DNA of 64,000 nt, taken from assembly GCF_023241715.1 (NCBI RefSeq), contig NZ_JALQCW010000004.1:186001-250000 (forward strand). The letters run 5' to 3'. Positions 1 through 9,409 of this stretch are shown here, piece after piece. Within the stretch, counting starts at the first letter, position 1. Each line of letters starts with the position of its first letter. The DNA comes from Pseudomonas morbosilactucae. GTDB taxonomy: Bacteria; Pseudomonadota; Gammaproteobacteria; Pseudomonadales; Pseudomonadaceae. Below the pieces are notes generated by a model, which saw nothing but the letters and a program-made list of their open reading frames with translations, did not search any database and was not told where the DNA came from. The position numbers were made by a program, and so were the translations under genes.

Positions 1-1269
1 GTGGACCCGGCCTGGATCATCGTCGGCCCGCCCAACTTCGGGCCCCAGCGCAAATCCGTGCGCACCATGTGGGACCTGATGCGCGACGTGGCCATCGACG
101 CCGGCACCCTGGCGTGCCCGAGCCGGCCGAGTTTCACCCTGGAGATCCTGCCGATCTTCGAGCGCATGGCCGGTTTGCAATGGGTCAACGCCGGCTTTGC
201 CGCAGGCTTCGGCTGGAAAGGCGTGAACGACCTGAGCAGCCCCGAAACCCTGGCGCGCCTGGCCGATGGCAGCACCGCCAACCACGACTGGCGACACAGC
301 ATCGCCAACCAGTTCCGCAACTACGAGGTGGACAGCTGGTCACCCAAGCCCTGGCCGTGGATCTACGGCGACGCCATGGCCGTGCCGGCGGCCCACACGC
401 CGCGGCAGAACAGCACCCTGGGCAAGACCCAGATGGCCCTGTTGTGGGAGTGGGCCGCGGGTAACTTCGTTGAAGACTACGACCCCGAGCGTGTATGGCC
501 CCAGGACATCGACAACGTGCCCCTGGCCGAACGAGGCGACACCCTGACCCGCGCCGCCCTGGAGTTCTGCCTGGCGGATGCCTTCCACCCCGGTTGCGAA
601 ATCACCTGGCCGGTGCGCAGCAGCACGATGTACATGGCCCCGTTCCGCCTGGCCCACGCCCTCGACGGCTGGGTCGCCCCGGGCCTGGGAGAGGTGTTCA
701 CCAGCGACTGGCTGACCATTCCCAACGGCCCGTTGTACGGCCAGCAGGCCGGGGGCCTGACGCGCTGGATGGCGGTGCCCTGGCAGACGGACTCGGCCAG
801 CTGCCGCTCCGGCTACGACAAGAACTACGACCCCTATGTGCCGAGTTTCTGGCCGGCGCGGGTGCCCAATGAGGTGCTGACCAAGCACAACTACCGCATC
901 GTCATGGACGAGGAAAAACCCCTTGGCGAACGCCTTGCCGCCTTCGCCAACCGCGCGGCCTGGATCGACCCGCTGGGCAGCACCAGCTACACCGACCAGA
1001 TCAACAACATGATTCACCACTTCGATCACCTGGGCGTGGTGGAGGTGCACCCGGGGCCCAGTGATCGCGAGCATTTCCCGGCTGTGATCGAGGTCGAGGA
1101 CCAGCACCTGCCAATTCCCGATCAGCCCAACCCGAGTGCCAAGCCCCACACCACGTCCGAGGAGCACACGGCCTTGCAGGTCGGGGCGATCACCGGCACC
1201 CGAGCAGAATCGGTGGACATCATGACCATCGAGAAAGTCCGGCGCTTCCCACGCGGGCTGCCCGGCTGA
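1..1269 (+). CDS. LodA-like quinoprotein amino-acid oxidase, C-terminal part (cut by window edge)
   Basis: The LodA/GoxA family comprises cysteine tryptophylquinone oxidases that deaminate lysine or glycine, releasing H2O2, and are often antimicrobial or biofilm-related. The 422 visible residues are the C-terminal part of a protein usually near 700 residues. The GTG at base 1 is simply the window edge, not a demonstrated start. The segment FHPGCEITWP places a candidate cofactor Cys at residue 199 of the visible part, and RWMAVPWQTD (Trp256 and Trp261) supplies candidate partner Trp residues about 60 residues further on, roughly the family spacing. The stop overlaps the start of the flavoprotein partner (TGATG), as expected for a lodAB-type operon. 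The substrate cannot be told from sequence alone. Confidence 0.82.
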   Translation: MDPAWIIVGPPNFGPQRKSVRTMWDLMRDVAIDAGTLACPSRPSFTLEILPIFERMAGLQWVNAGFAAGFGWKGVNDLSSPETLARLADGSTANHDWRHSIANQFRNYEVDSWSPKPWPWIYGDAMAVPAAHTPRQNSTLGKTQMALLWEWAAGNFVEDYDPERVWPQDIDNVPLAERGDTLTRAALEFCLADAFHPGCEITWPVRSSTMYMAPFRLAHALDGWVAPGLGEVFTSDWLTIPNGPLYGQQAGGLTRWMAVPWQTDSASCRSGYDKNYDPYVPSFWPARVPNEVLTKHNYRIVMDEEKPLGERLAAFANRAAWIDPLGSTSYTDQINNMIHHFDHLGVVEVHPGPSDREHFPAVIEVEDQHLPIPDQPNPSAKPHTTSEEHTALQVGAITGTRAESVDIMTIEKVRRFPRGLPG

Positions 1270-2381
1270 TGGCCGCCAGCAATCGGCTGAACGCCGATGT
1301 GCTGGTGCTGGGCGCGGGGCCGGCGGCGTGCACGCTGGCCTTGAACCTGGCGCCCCAAGCCAGGGTGTTGCTGGTGGACAAAGCGCTGGAGCCCTTCGCC
1401 GGGTTGGGTGAATCGCTGCCGGCGGCTGCCGGGCGGCTGCTGCGGGACATGGGCCTGCAGCAGGCGTTTTTGCAGCAGGGCCACCCGCCCTGCTACAGCA
1501 CCCGCAGCACCTGGGGCACGGACAAGCCGATGCAGCAGGACGCGTTGCGCAACCTTGACGGTCCGGGCTGGCACCTGGACCGGCCACGCTTTGATGCCTG
1601 GCTGGCGACGGTGGCCCAGGCCCGCGGGGCCGCCTTGTTGCAGCAGACCCGGATTCTTCGGGTGCACCCGCGCCCTGACGAGGAACATCCCTGGTGCGTG
1701 GCGTTGCAGCGCCAGGGGCGAACCTTCGAGGTGCAGTGTCGGGTGTTGGTGGATGCCAGCGGACGCGGCAGTTGGCTGGCTCGGCACTTGGGCGCCCAGC
1801 GCCGGGTCAGCGACAAGCTGGTGTGTGGCTGGCTGCTGGGCAAGGACCGGGCGGACAGCGATGGCATCAGCGACCTGTGGGCGGAAGCGCAGGGTTGGTG
1901 GTACAGCGCAACGTTGCCCGGCGGGCAGCGCCTGGTGAATTTCTACACCGACGCGGACCTGCCGGCCGCCGCCAGCGCCCACTCCGGGCAGGCGTTACTG
2001 GCTCGGCTGGCGGACAGCGCCCTGCCCCATCTCCTTGACCCCGGACAGGCGCCGCGCAGTGGTTTTTGCGCGGCCCACAGTGCCCGCCTCGACCGCTGTT
2101 GCGGCCCCGGCTGGCTGGCGGTGGGCGATGCGGCACTGGCGTTCGATCCACTGTCGGCCCAGGGGCTGTTCAATGCGCTGTACACCGGTTTGGCCGGCGC
2201 TGAAACGGCCTATCGCTGCCTGCAAGGGCAGCCTTCGGCGCTGACGGATTACGCGGCCGAGCTGAACCGCATCGAACAGGCCTACACGGCGCATTTGGGC
2301 GCCTGGTACCAGCAGGAACAACGCTGGCAACAGGCACCGTTCTGGCAGCGCCGCCAGGTACGGGCCGTGACCGCGGCCTGA
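1269..2381 (+). CDS. LodB/GoxB-like FAD-dependent maturase
   Basis: This 370-residue flavoprotein belongs to the tryptophan-halogenase/geranylgeranyl-reductase-like FAD monooxygenase fold. It starts with a dinucleotide-binding motif (LVLGAGPAACTLAL, about residues 12-25) followed by VDKALEPFAGLGESLP, and carries the second FAD motif VGDAALAFDPLSAQG near residue 285. LodB-type proteins are needed in the cytoplasm to form the tryptophylquinone of the paired LodA protein. The start ATG overlaps the stop of the oxidase gene, so the two are translationally coupled, which is the main reason to prefer the maturase role over a free-standing halogenase. Confidence 0.83.
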   Translation: MAASNRLNADVLVLGAGPAACTLALNLAPQARVLLVDKALEPFAGLGESLPAAAGRLLRDMGLQQAFLQQGHPPCYSTRSTWGTDKPMQQDALRNLDGPGWHLDRPRFDAWLATVAQARGAALLQQTRILRVHPRPDEEHPWCVALQRQGRTFEVQCRVLVDASGRGSWLARHLGAQRRVSDKLVCGWLLGKDRADSDGISDLWAEAQGWWYSATLPGGQRLVNFYTDADLPAAASAHSGQALLARLADSALPHLLDPGQAPRSGFCAAHSARLDRCCGPGWLAVGDAALAFDPLSAQGLFNALYTGLAGAETAYRCLQGQPSALTDYAAELNRIEQAYTAHLGAWYQQEQRWQQAPFWQRRQVRAVTAA

Positions 2382-2388
2382 AGCACCC

Positions 2389-3573
2389 TTACGCAGCCGG
2401 CAACGGCTGCGTCCTGGCCCGTAGCTGCAAAAACAGCATCAACAACAGGGCCGGCACAATCACCAGGCTCGCGGTCATCATGGCCGAGGCCACGCCGCTG
2501 CTGGCCAGGCTGTGCCCACCGGCAATCACCCCAACCCCGATGGCAGCATTCAGCACTGCGGTGTGCAGCGCTGCAGCCGGCACGGTATCGGGCCCGGCAA
2601 TGCGCAGCACCCAGGTCTGCAAGGCCGTGAACAACGCGGCAATGGAAACGCCCCACAGGCCCAGCAAGCCCACCACCATCGGCAGGCCCAAGGCCGGGCC
2701 ATAAGCGCCCAGCAGCATCAGGGCCGTGGCCAGCCCCAGCAAGGTCACGAGGATAAACCCCTTGAGGTAGCGATCCAGCAGCAGCGCGCTTAACAGGTTG
2801 CCGATAAACCCTGCGGCGCCAAAGGTGAACAACAGGCTGGCAATCAGGTACGGCGTGATGCCCGGCACCTGGCCGATATAGGGTTCGATAAAGGTGTAGG
2901 CGGCAAAGTGCGCAGCGGCAGTCAGCCCGGTGATCAGGTAGGTCAGCAGCAGGTCCCGACGCCGCAGCACGGCGCCATAACCGCCGCTCTCGGTCGCGGC
3001 TTGCAAGGCCATGGATGGCAGGCTGGCGAACATCGCCACGGCACTGAGCAAACACATCAGCCCCAGCCCGAGGAAGGCCTGGCGCCAACCGTTGTATTGG
3101 CCGATCAGGTTGACCAGGGGCACCCCCAGCACAGTAGCCAGGGTGATGCCGCCAAGCACGATCGAGGTGGCCAGGCCCAGGCGCCGAGGCGGCGCAATGC
3201 TGGCGGCGGTGGCCGCCACGGTGGCCCAGAACACGCCATGGGCCAACGCGCCCAGAGCACGGGCCGCCAACAAGGAAGGAAAGTTTGCCGACAGCGCCGA
3301 CAAGGCATTGGCCGCAGCAAGGATCAACATCAGCGCAATCAGCAGGACTTTGCGTGGCACCCGACGACTGAACCAATGGGCCAGCAAGCCACTGGCAGCG
3401 CCGATCCAGGCATAGAGGGTCACCGTCAGCCCAAGGGTGGCCGGGTCCTGGCCCAGGTCCGCGGCCATCAGCGATAGCAGGCCGATGGGGGCGAACTCAC
3501 TGGTGACCATGGTGAATGACGCCAGGCACAACACCGCCACCGCCGACCATACCCGCCACATCCCGTTGACCAT
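2389..3573 (-). CDS. MFS transporter, sugar-efflux/arabinose-efflux (SotB/YdhP) type
   Basis: This is a 394-residue, 12-helix major facilitator protein of the drug/sugar efflux DHA1 group. The N-terminus (MVNGMWRVW, then TSEFAPIGLLSLMAADLG) and the TM4 segment LGALAHGVFWATVAATAA are typical of SotB/YdhP-like efflux permeases. The ATG at 3573 was chosen because it is preceded by AGGGGGAG at good spacing; the open frame extends upstream without further family similarity. It converges with the LodB-like gene with only 7 bases between stops, and lies downstream of the TetR gene on the same strand. The exported substrate is unknown. Confidence 0.87.
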   Translation of the reverse strand: MVNGMWRVWSAVAVLCLASFTMVTSEFAPIGLLSLMAADLGQDPATLGLTVTLYAWIGAASGLLAHWFSRRVPRKVLLIALMLILAAANALSALSANFPSLLAARALGALAHGVFWATVAATAASIAPPRRLGLATSIVLGGITLATVLGVPLVNLIGQYNGWRQAFLGLGLMCLLSAVAMFASLPSMALQAATESGGYGAVLRRRDLLLTYLITGLTAAAHFAAYTFIEPYIGQVPGITPYLIASLLFTFGAAGFIGNLLSALLLDRYLKGFILVTLLGLATALMLLGAYGPALGLPMVVGLLGLWGVSIAALFTALQTWVLRIAGPDTVPAAALHTAVLNAAIGVGVIAGGHSLASSGVASAMMTASLVIVPALLLMLFLQLRARTQPLPAA

Positions 3574-3617
3574 CTGTGCTCCCCCTGCGCTGGATGGCGG
3601 CGAGTGTAAAACAGCCG

Positions 3618-4367
3618 TCAGCTGCCGGCGAGTGCGCCCAGGGTCTGCTGACGCAACAAGCGTTGGGTGGCCAGCACCTGCTCCAGGGCCTGTTCGGATT
3701 CCGGGTCTTGCATGGGCGCGCGGATGGCCGCCGACACCAGGCTGATCAGCTTGGCCATGACTTCCGCGTCGGTGGCCGGCCGGCCCAGGCTCATGGCCTG
3801 CATCAACAGGCGCAGCTCGGTGCCCGCCATGACCCCGGAAATCGCCTTGAGGGCAAATTGCAGGCGCACCCCCAGTTCGTTGCGCGGCAGGTCGGGCAAG
3901 GCCAGGGCGAACGCCTTGAAGAAGCGCTCGAATACCGGCTGATAGTGCTCCTTGAGGTACTCCTGGATAAACGGCGAGGTGTCGCTGTAGACCCGGCCCA
4001 GAAAGCGGATAAAAGAACGCCCTTCCTGGCCGCCGGATTCGTCGCTGCGCTCCAGGCCCATGGCCGGGGCAAACAGCACCCCCAACAGGGTTTCGCAATC
4101 CAGGGGACCGCTGGCCTGTTCTTCACACTTGGCCAGCAGTTCCAGACGCTGATCGTTGAGGGGGCCGAGGCGCTGCATCAGCAGGGCCTTCATCAGCGAA
4201 TCCTTGTCGCCGAAGTGATAGTTCACGGCTGCCAGGTTGACCTGGGCACGTTCGGTAATCTGTCGCAGCAGCACCGCGTCATAACCGTATTTGATAAACA
4301 GTGCTTCGGTGGCTTCCAGCAGTCGGGTCTTGGTGAGGTTGGGGGCACTGAGCTTCTTTGCGACCAT
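3618..4367 (-). CDS. TetR/AcrR family transcriptional regulator
   Basis: A 249-residue repressor with an N-terminal TetR helix-turn-helix: LLEATEALFIKYGYDAVLLRQITERA, then VNLAAVNYHFGDKDSLMKAL (about residues 18-63). The C-terminal ligand-binding half resembles the CerR/YcfQ-like subgroup. It is divergent from the tripartite exporter operon across a 346-base AT-rich spacer, and 44 bases upstream of the co-oriented MFS gene. The likely role is ligand-responsive repression of the exporter and of its own gene. The targets are inferred from position only. Confidence 0.88.
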   Translation of the reverse strand: MVAKKLSAPNLTKTRLLEATEALFIKYGYDAVLLRQITERAQVNLAAVNYHFGDKDSLMKALLMQRLGPLNDQRLELLAKCEEQASGPLDCETLLGVLFAPAMGLERSDESGGQEGRSFIRFLGRVYSDTSPFIQEYLKEHYQPVFERFFKAFALALPDLPRNELGVRLQFALKAISGVMAGTELRLLMQAMSLGRPATDAEVMAKLISLVSAAIRAPMQDPESEQALEQVLATQRLLRQQTLGALAGS

Positions 4368-4713
4368 GGAGGCTAACCTTTGGCTGGGTAAAAAACTGAC
4401 CGAGCGAACAGTGTTTTAAAAAAAAATTTGATTTTTTATACCGGTCAAGTCCCCTAAAAGCAAGCGTTTGCCAGACGCCTGGGGTCAGCCCGGGTTTTTC
4501 TGACTGGCCGATTTTGCCCGCGCCAGGGTGCAGAAAAACCCGTTTTCCGGGGCCCCGGACGGCTGGCGCAGGCCGTTGTTCGCCGCTACTATTCAAAACA
4601 ATTTTTTAAAAATAATAAATAAAACCAAGCTTGAGCCTGCCTTCGTCCCTCCTCCGGCTAACCCTGGAGGGCCCCGTTGCCGCAGTGCGTCGAGCCGGAT
4701 GGCGCGCCAGGCA
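4368..4713. promoter_or_regulatory. Divergent promoter region with two AT-rich tracts
   Basis: This spacer separates the divergent TetR gene and exporter operon. It contains two strongly AT-rich tracts in an otherwise GC-rich sequence: about 4411-4441, next to the TetR gene, and about 4591-4624, next to the ABC operon. These are the natural places for the two promoters and a TetR operator. I could not define a clean palindrome, so the operator remains inferred. Confidence 0.45.
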
Positions 4714-5418
4714 ATGACAGACACCATGGTTGATCCGGGTTTCATCTCCCTGCAAAGCATCGGCAAAAGCTATCGGCTGGCGGAGCAACCGCTGCACATC
4801 CTGCAAGACGTCTGCCTGCGCATCGAGGCCGGCGAAAGCTGCGCCATCCTCGGCGCCTCCGGTTCCGGCAAAAGCACCCTGCTGAACATCCTCGGCCTGC
4901 TCGACCTGCCCGACAGCGGCCACTACCGCTTTGCCGGCCACGACATTCTCAAAGCCAGCCCGGACCAACTGGCGGCCCTGCGCAATCAACAGATCGGCTT
5001 TGTCTTCCAGAGCTTCAACCTACTGCCGCGCCTCAGCGCCCTGGACAATGTCGCCCTGCCCCTGAGCTACCGCGGGGTGCCCCGGGGCGAGTCGCTGCAA
5101 CGGGCCCGGCATTTGCTGGAACGGGTCGGCCTGGCGGAGCGTGCCGAGCATCGCCCGGCCGACCTTTCCGGCGGCCAGCGCCAACGCGTGGCCATTGCCC
5201 GGGCGCTGGTGGGCGAACCCTCGCTGATCCTCGCCGACGAACCCACCGGCAACCTCGACAGCCATACCGCTCAAGACATCATGGACCTGCTCCTGACCTT
5301 GAACCGCGAGCGCCGGGTGACCCTGATCATCGTCACCCACGATGCCCAGATCGCCCAGCGCCTGACGCGGCAGATCCGCGTGCACCAAGGCCGCGTGCGG
5401 GAGGCCTGCCCGGCATGA
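4714..5418 (+). CDS. ABC transporter ATPase, MacB/LolD type
   Basis: A 234-residue ATPase of the MacB/LolD class, which powers mechanotransmission through FtsX-fold permeases rather than classical import. Visible motifs are Walker A ([13 protein letters not shown]), the Q-loop ([27 protein letters not shown], typical of MacB), the signature [16 protein letters not shown], Walker [13 protein letters not shown] and the H-loop VTHD. The start is uncertain: ATG 4714 is used, but 4699 and 4726 are in-frame alternatives and no strong ribosome site decides. Its stop overlaps the permease start (ATGA). Confidence 0.9.
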   Translation: MTDTMVDPGFISLQSIGKSYRLAEQPLHILQDVCLRIEAGESCAILGASGSGKSTLLNILGLLDLPDSGHYRFAGHDILKASPDQLAALRNQQIGFVFQSFNLLPRLSALDNVALPLSYRGVPRGESLQRARHLLERVGLAERAEHRPADLSGGQRQRVAIARALVGEPSLILADEPTGNLDSHTAQDIMDLLLTLNRERRVTLIIVTHDAQIAQRLTRQIRVHQGRVREACPA

Positions 5419-6614
5419 ACCTCAAGGTCGAGCCCAGCGCCAGCCAGTTGTGCCACGAAGCCTGGATCAGCCTGCGGACCCTGGGCAAGCGCTCGGTCCT
5501 GGCCCTGTTGGGGATCGTCATCGGCAGTTCGTCGGTGGTGGCCCTGATCAATATCGGCCACAACGCCGCCGCCGACGCCGCGGCGATCTTCCAGGACATG
5601 GGCACCGACACCCTGGCGGTGCAGTTTCCCGAGTCCGGCGGCGTGCGCAGCGGCGCGCCGATCCGTCTGGATATCCCAGCCCTGCAGCAGGCCCTGCCCG
5701 GGGTCCGCTACCTGGCGCCGGTGATGCTGTTCAGCGGCCCGGTGCTGTTCCATGGCCGCACCGTCAACGCCAACCTGGTGGGCAGCACCGAACAGTTGCC
5801 CGATGCCCTGCGCCTGCGCGTAGAGGCTGGGCGTTTTATCTCGGCCTACGACCGTCATGAAACCTACGCGGTGGTCGGTGCCCAGCTCGCCCGGGCGTTG
5901 GGCGCACCAGGCGACCCACTGACCCTGGGGGACCGGATCCGCATCAACGATTACCTGTTCCTGGTGATCGGCATCCTGCAGCACCAGCCGGGTGCTGTTC
6001 TGGTGCCGGTACAGGCCGACGACTCGCTGTTCCTACCCCTGGAAGGCATGGGCCGCATCAGCACCACGGCCCAGGTCAGCAACCTGATTGCCCGGGCCGC
6101 CCCGGGACAGGACATGGTCACGGTGGCCGGAGCGCTGCGCGAGGCCTTGCAGGGGCAACTGCCGGGGCGGGACGTCGAGGTGCAGATCCCTCAGCAGATC
6201 ATCGACGGCATGACCCGCCAGAGCCGCACCTTCGGTTACCTGTTGCTGGCCCTGGGGGGCATTTCCCTGGTGGGAGGCGGTGTTGGGGTGATGAACGTGA
6301 TGTTGATGAACGTTGCCGAACGACGTCGGGAGATCGGCATCCGCATGGCCCTCGGCGCCCGCCGTCGAGACATTCGCAACCTGTTTCTGCTGGAGGCCGT
6401 CACCCTCACCGCCCTCGGCGCCCTGTGCGGCGCGGTGCTGGGGCTGCTGGCGGCCTACAGCTATGCGCGGCTCTCGGGATGGCCCTTCAGCCTGGCGCCG
6501 CTGGCCTTGCCCCTTGGGGTGGGCAGCACGTTGCTGATCGGCCTGTTCTTCGGCCTCTACCCGGCCGTTGCCGCCTCGCGCCTGCAACCGGTGGAGGCCT
6601 TGCGTGATGAATAA
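5415..6614 (+). CDS. MacB-type ABC permease (FtsX/MacB periplasmic-core family)
   Basis: This 399-residue inner-membrane subunit has the MacB topology: one N-terminal TM (SVLALLGIVIGSSSVVALINIG), a large periplasmic core of about 220 residues, and three C-terminal TMs starting at LLLALGGISLVGGGVGVMNVMLMNVAERRREIGIRMALGA, a classical FtsX/MacB signature. The end VAASRLQPVEALRDE is also canonical. ATPase and permease are separate genes here, whereas E. coli MacB is a fusion. The gene overlaps both neighbours and belongs to a complete tripartite exporter operon. Confidence 0.92.
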   Translation: MNLKVEPSASQLCHEAWISLRTLGKRSVLALLGIVIGSSSVVALINIGHNAAADAAAIFQDMGTDTLAVQFPESGGVRSGAPIRLDIPALQQALPGVRYLAPVMLFSGPVLFHGRTVNANLVGSTEQLPDALRLRVEAGRFISAYDRHETYAVVGAQLARALGAPGDPLTLGDRIRINDYLFLVIGILQHQPGAVLVPVQADDSLFLPLEGMGRISTTAQVSNLIARAAPGQDMVTVAGALREALQGQLPGRDVEVQIPQQIIDGMTRQSRTFGYLLLALGGISLVGGGVGVMNVMLMNVAERRREIGIRMALGARRRDIRNLFLLEAVTLTALGALCGAVLGLLAAYSYARLSGWPFSLAPLALPLGVGSTLLIGLFFGLYPAVAASRLQPVEALRDE

Positions 6615-8094
6615 TCGCCGCCACAGCCTGCTGCTATTACTGCTGCTGAGCCCGGCATGCCTCGCCGCCAAGCCCCTCACCGCCCCGGCGTCGGCCCCGT
6701 CCCTGGCCAGTGCCCAGGCTCGCAGTGTGCTGTTGAGCCAGCAACTGACCCAGTTGACCCTGGGCGACGCGGTGTACCTGGGGCTGCGCAATAACCGAGG
6801 GATCCGCAGTGCCTACCTGCAACGGGTGGCGCAAAAGTTCGACTTGCGGGTCTCTGAAGACGCCTTCAACCCCAAGCTGCTGATCAATGGCAGCTACCTG
6901 AGCAACCAGGGCAGCGATGACCGTGGGCGCGATGCGCGGCTGTCCCCCACCACCAGCCTGCTGGGGCAATACGGCACCCGCCTGAGCATGGCTTGGACCC
7001 AGGAACTGAGCCGCGCCGACCGCGCCGGGCGTTACCGCAGCGACGGCCTCGACTTGGCGATCATCCAGCCGCTGCTGCGCGGTGCCGGCTGGGACGTGAC
7101 CACCGCGCCCCTGCGCCTGGCGCGGATCACCGAGCAGGCCAACCGCCTTAACCTCAAGTCCACGGTGAGCCAGACCATCACCGACATCATCAGCGCCTAC
7201 CGCGAACTGCTGCGTTCCCAGGAACAATTGAGCATCGTCCAGCAAGCGCTGAAACGCGCCCGCGCCCTGCTGGACGTCAACCGGGCGCTGATTGACGCAG
7301 GGCGCATGGCCGAGTTCGAAATCGTCCAGACCGAAGCCGACATCGCCACCCAGGAGCTGGGGGTGGAAGAGGCGCAGAACCAGGTGGACATCAATCGCTT
7401 GAGCCTGCTGCGCCTGCTGGCCCTGGACCTGTCGACGCCAATCCGCGCCAGTGAGGCCCTGGAAGCCAGCCGGGTCAGCATCGACCCGCAGCAGGCGCTG
7501 CGCCTGGCCCAGGTCCAGCAACCGGAATACCTGGCGACGCTGCTGGGCAGTCAGCAGGCCGACCTGAACCTGGTGATTGCCAAGGACCTGGGCCGCTGGG
7601 ACGTGTCGCTGGTGGCGGGGGCCAATCAGGTCCGCGACCGCTACGACAACAACGACAGCAATGGCGCGGGGCGGCGCTGGGACAGCTACGCCGGGGTCCA
7701 GGTGCAGATTCCCATTGGCGACCTCAGCACCCGCCAAGCCGAAGTGCACGCCCGGGTCGATGTGGAGAACCAGGAAATCCTCCTGGCCGATGCTCGCCAG
7801 GCCCTGGAACGCAGCGTCACGGATGTGGTGCGCGACCTCGGCACACGCTGGCGGCAGTACGAAATTGCCCAGCGCGCGGTCGACCTGTCTCAGCGCAAGC
7901 TGGAGATCGAGCGGGAAAAGCTCGGCGCCGGACGCTCCAGCAACTTCCAGGTGCTGAGTTATGAGGGCGACCTGCGCAATGCGCAAAATGCGCGGCTGAA
8001 CGCATTGATTGCCTACCTCAACGCCCAGACCCAGTTGGATCTGACCCTGGGCATGACGCTGGAGAGCTGGGACATTGCCCTCAATGACTACTGA
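6607..8094 (+). CDS. TolC-like outer-membrane efflux channel
   Basis: A 495-residue outer membrane efflux protein. It has a signal peptide (MNNRRHSLLLLLLLSPACLAA) and two long helical repeats rich in Gln, Arg and Ala, for example around ITDIISAYRELLRSQEQLSIVQQALKRA and a second copy near AVDLSQRKLEIEREKLGAGRSSNFQVLSYEGDL, the latter ending in the usual NAQTQLDLTLG. The start ATG 6607 lies inside the end of the permease gene (8-base overlap). It supplies the outer-membrane exit of the exporter encoded by its neighbours. Confidence 0.9.
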   Translation: MNNRRHSLLLLLLLSPACLAAKPLTAPASAPSLASAQARSVLLSQQLTQLTLGDAVYLGLRNNRGIRSAYLQRVAQKFDLRVSEDAFNPKLLINGSYLSNQGSDDRGRDARLSPTTSLLGQYGTRLSMAWTQELSRADRAGRYRSDGLDLAIIQPLLRGAGWDVTTAPLRLARITEQANRLNLKSTVSQTITDIISAYRELLRSQEQLSIVQQALKRARALLDVNRALIDAGRMAEFEIVQTEADIATQELGVEEAQNQVDINRLSLLRLLALDLSTPIRASEALEASRVSIDPQQALRLAQVQQPEYLATLLGSQQADLNLVIAKDLGRWDVSLVAGANQVRDRYDNNDSNGAGRRWDSYAGVQVQIPIGDLSTRQAEVHARVDVENQEILLADARQALERSVTDVVRDLGTRWRQYEIAQRAVDLSQRKLEIEREKLGAGRSSNFQVLSYEGDLRNAQNARLNALIAYLNAQTQLDLTLGMTLESWDIALNDY

Positions 8095-9361
8095 CCCGAA
8101 TAAAAAACGCCGCCTGTACGGCGTGGCGCTGCTGGGCGTGCTGGTGCTGGCCGGTGCCCTCGCGCTCGGCGATCGCAGCAGCAGCACGGCGGGCCCGGTG
8201 GCCGAGGGCCGCTGGATCGATGTCCAGCCCACACCACTGGTGCATCAGATTGGCTTGGTGGGCAAGATCGAGCCGCAGCAGACCATCACCCTTAGCGCGC
8301 CGTTCGAGGGCAATGTCCTGGCCAATCGGGTGGAACAGGGGCAACGGGTCGAGGCCGGCCAGGTGCTGCTGGAAATGGACCCCAGCCTGCTGCAGATCCA
8401 ACTGCGCGACGCCCTGTCGGCCCAACTCAAGGCCCGGCGCGCCGTGCAGGAATTGCAGGACTGGAACAATGGCGCCCAGGTGGCGCGAGCCCGGCGCGCC
8501 CTGCGCTCGTCGGAAATGGCCCTGGCCAGCTCCGAGCGCAAACTGCGGGAAAGCCAGACCCTGTTTGCCCGAGGCATCATCCCGCGCAACGAACTGGATG
8601 ACCTGCAGCAGCAGGTGCAGGCCCAGCGTCTGGACCAGGTCGCGGCCCAGGGCGAATTGCAGCAAGCGCTGGCCCAAGGCCAAGGCGAATACCGGCAGAT
8701 CGCCGAGATGGAACTGACCAACGCCACGGTAAAATACGAGGCCCTGCGCAGCCTGCTGGCGGGCCAGCACGTGCTCGCGCCCTTTGCAGGAATCGTGGTG
8801 CCCGCCCCCGGCCTTAACCTGTCCCAAGCGGCGTCGGCCCAGGCCAGTGGCCCGGTGCAGAGCGGCAGTAAAGTCAGCCAGGGCCAGGTGCTGTTCGGCC
8901 TGGCCAACATCGAGCGGCTGAAGATTGTCAGCAAGGTCTCGGAGCTGGACATCAACCAACTGCACCCAGGGCAAAGCGTGGAGATTCTCGGCGATGGTTT
9001 TGCCGGCGAACGCCTGAAAGGCACCGTGGAGATTGTCAGCAGCCTGGCCCTGGCGGGCGACAGCTCGGGCGGCGGCGCGCAGTTCCCGGTGACCCTGTCG
9101 ATCCCTGAACTGAGCACCGAGCAACTGCAACAGGTGCGCCTGGGCATGAGCGCACGGCTGACCATCGTCACCTACCGCAACGACCAGGCGCTGATCGTGC
9201 CGCCTTCGGCAATCCACCGTGAGGGGGCGAGCTTGAGCCTGGACTACCGCCCGGCGGTGGACCAACCCGCGCGGCGCATCCCCATCAGCACCGGCCAGGC
9301 CACACCCGAAGGCGTGGAAGTCCTGGGGCTTTCTGCCGGGCAGGTTCGCCTGCCTGAATGA
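8084..9361 (+). CDS. HlyD/MacA-type periplasmic adaptor (membrane fusion protein)
   Basis: A 425-residue adaptor with an N-terminal membrane anchor (LYGVALLGVLVLAGALALG), a barrel-sandwich half (GLVGKIEPQQTITLSAPFEGNVL, then GQRVEAGQVLLEMDP), an alpha-helical hairpin (about residues 105-215) and the second lipoyl half (VLAPFAGIVVP), followed by beta-barrel and membrane-proximal domains. ATG 8084 is preferred over the upstream TTG at 8075. It overlaps the channel gene and ends the operon ATPase-permease-channel-adaptor. Operons with this make-up often export lipopeptides or macrolides; the cargo here is unknown. Confidence 0.9.
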   Translation: MTTDPNKKRRLYGVALLGVLVLAGALALGDRSSSTAGPVAEGRWIDVQPTPLVHQIGLVGKIEPQQTITLSAPFEGNVLANRVEQGQRVEAGQVLLEMDPSLLQIQLRDALSAQLKARRAVQELQDWNNGAQVARARRALRSSEMALASSERKLRESQTLFARGIIPRNELDDLQQQVQAQRLDQVAAQGELQQALAQGQGEYRQIAEMELTNATVKYEALRSLLAGQHVLAPFAGIVVPAPGLNLSQAASAQASGPVQSGSKVSQGQVLFGLANIERLKIVSKVSELDINQLHPGQSVEILGDGFAGERLKGTVEIVSSLALAGDSSGGGAQFPVTLSIPELSTEQLQQVRLGMSARLTIVTYRNDQALIVPPSAIHREGASLSLDYRPAVDQPARRIPISTGQATPEGVEVLGLSAGQVRLPE

Positions 9362-9409
9362 CACTCATCATTCCCAGCCCAGGGCCGGGCCAACGCACCG
9401 GCCTCGCCG

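Noticed and set aside
340..1587. Long minus-strand open frames opposite the LodA-like, TolC-like, adaptor and mtl genes
   Set aside because: High GC content leaves long open frames on the opposite strand; they show Gln/His/Gly-rich shadow composition and no domains.
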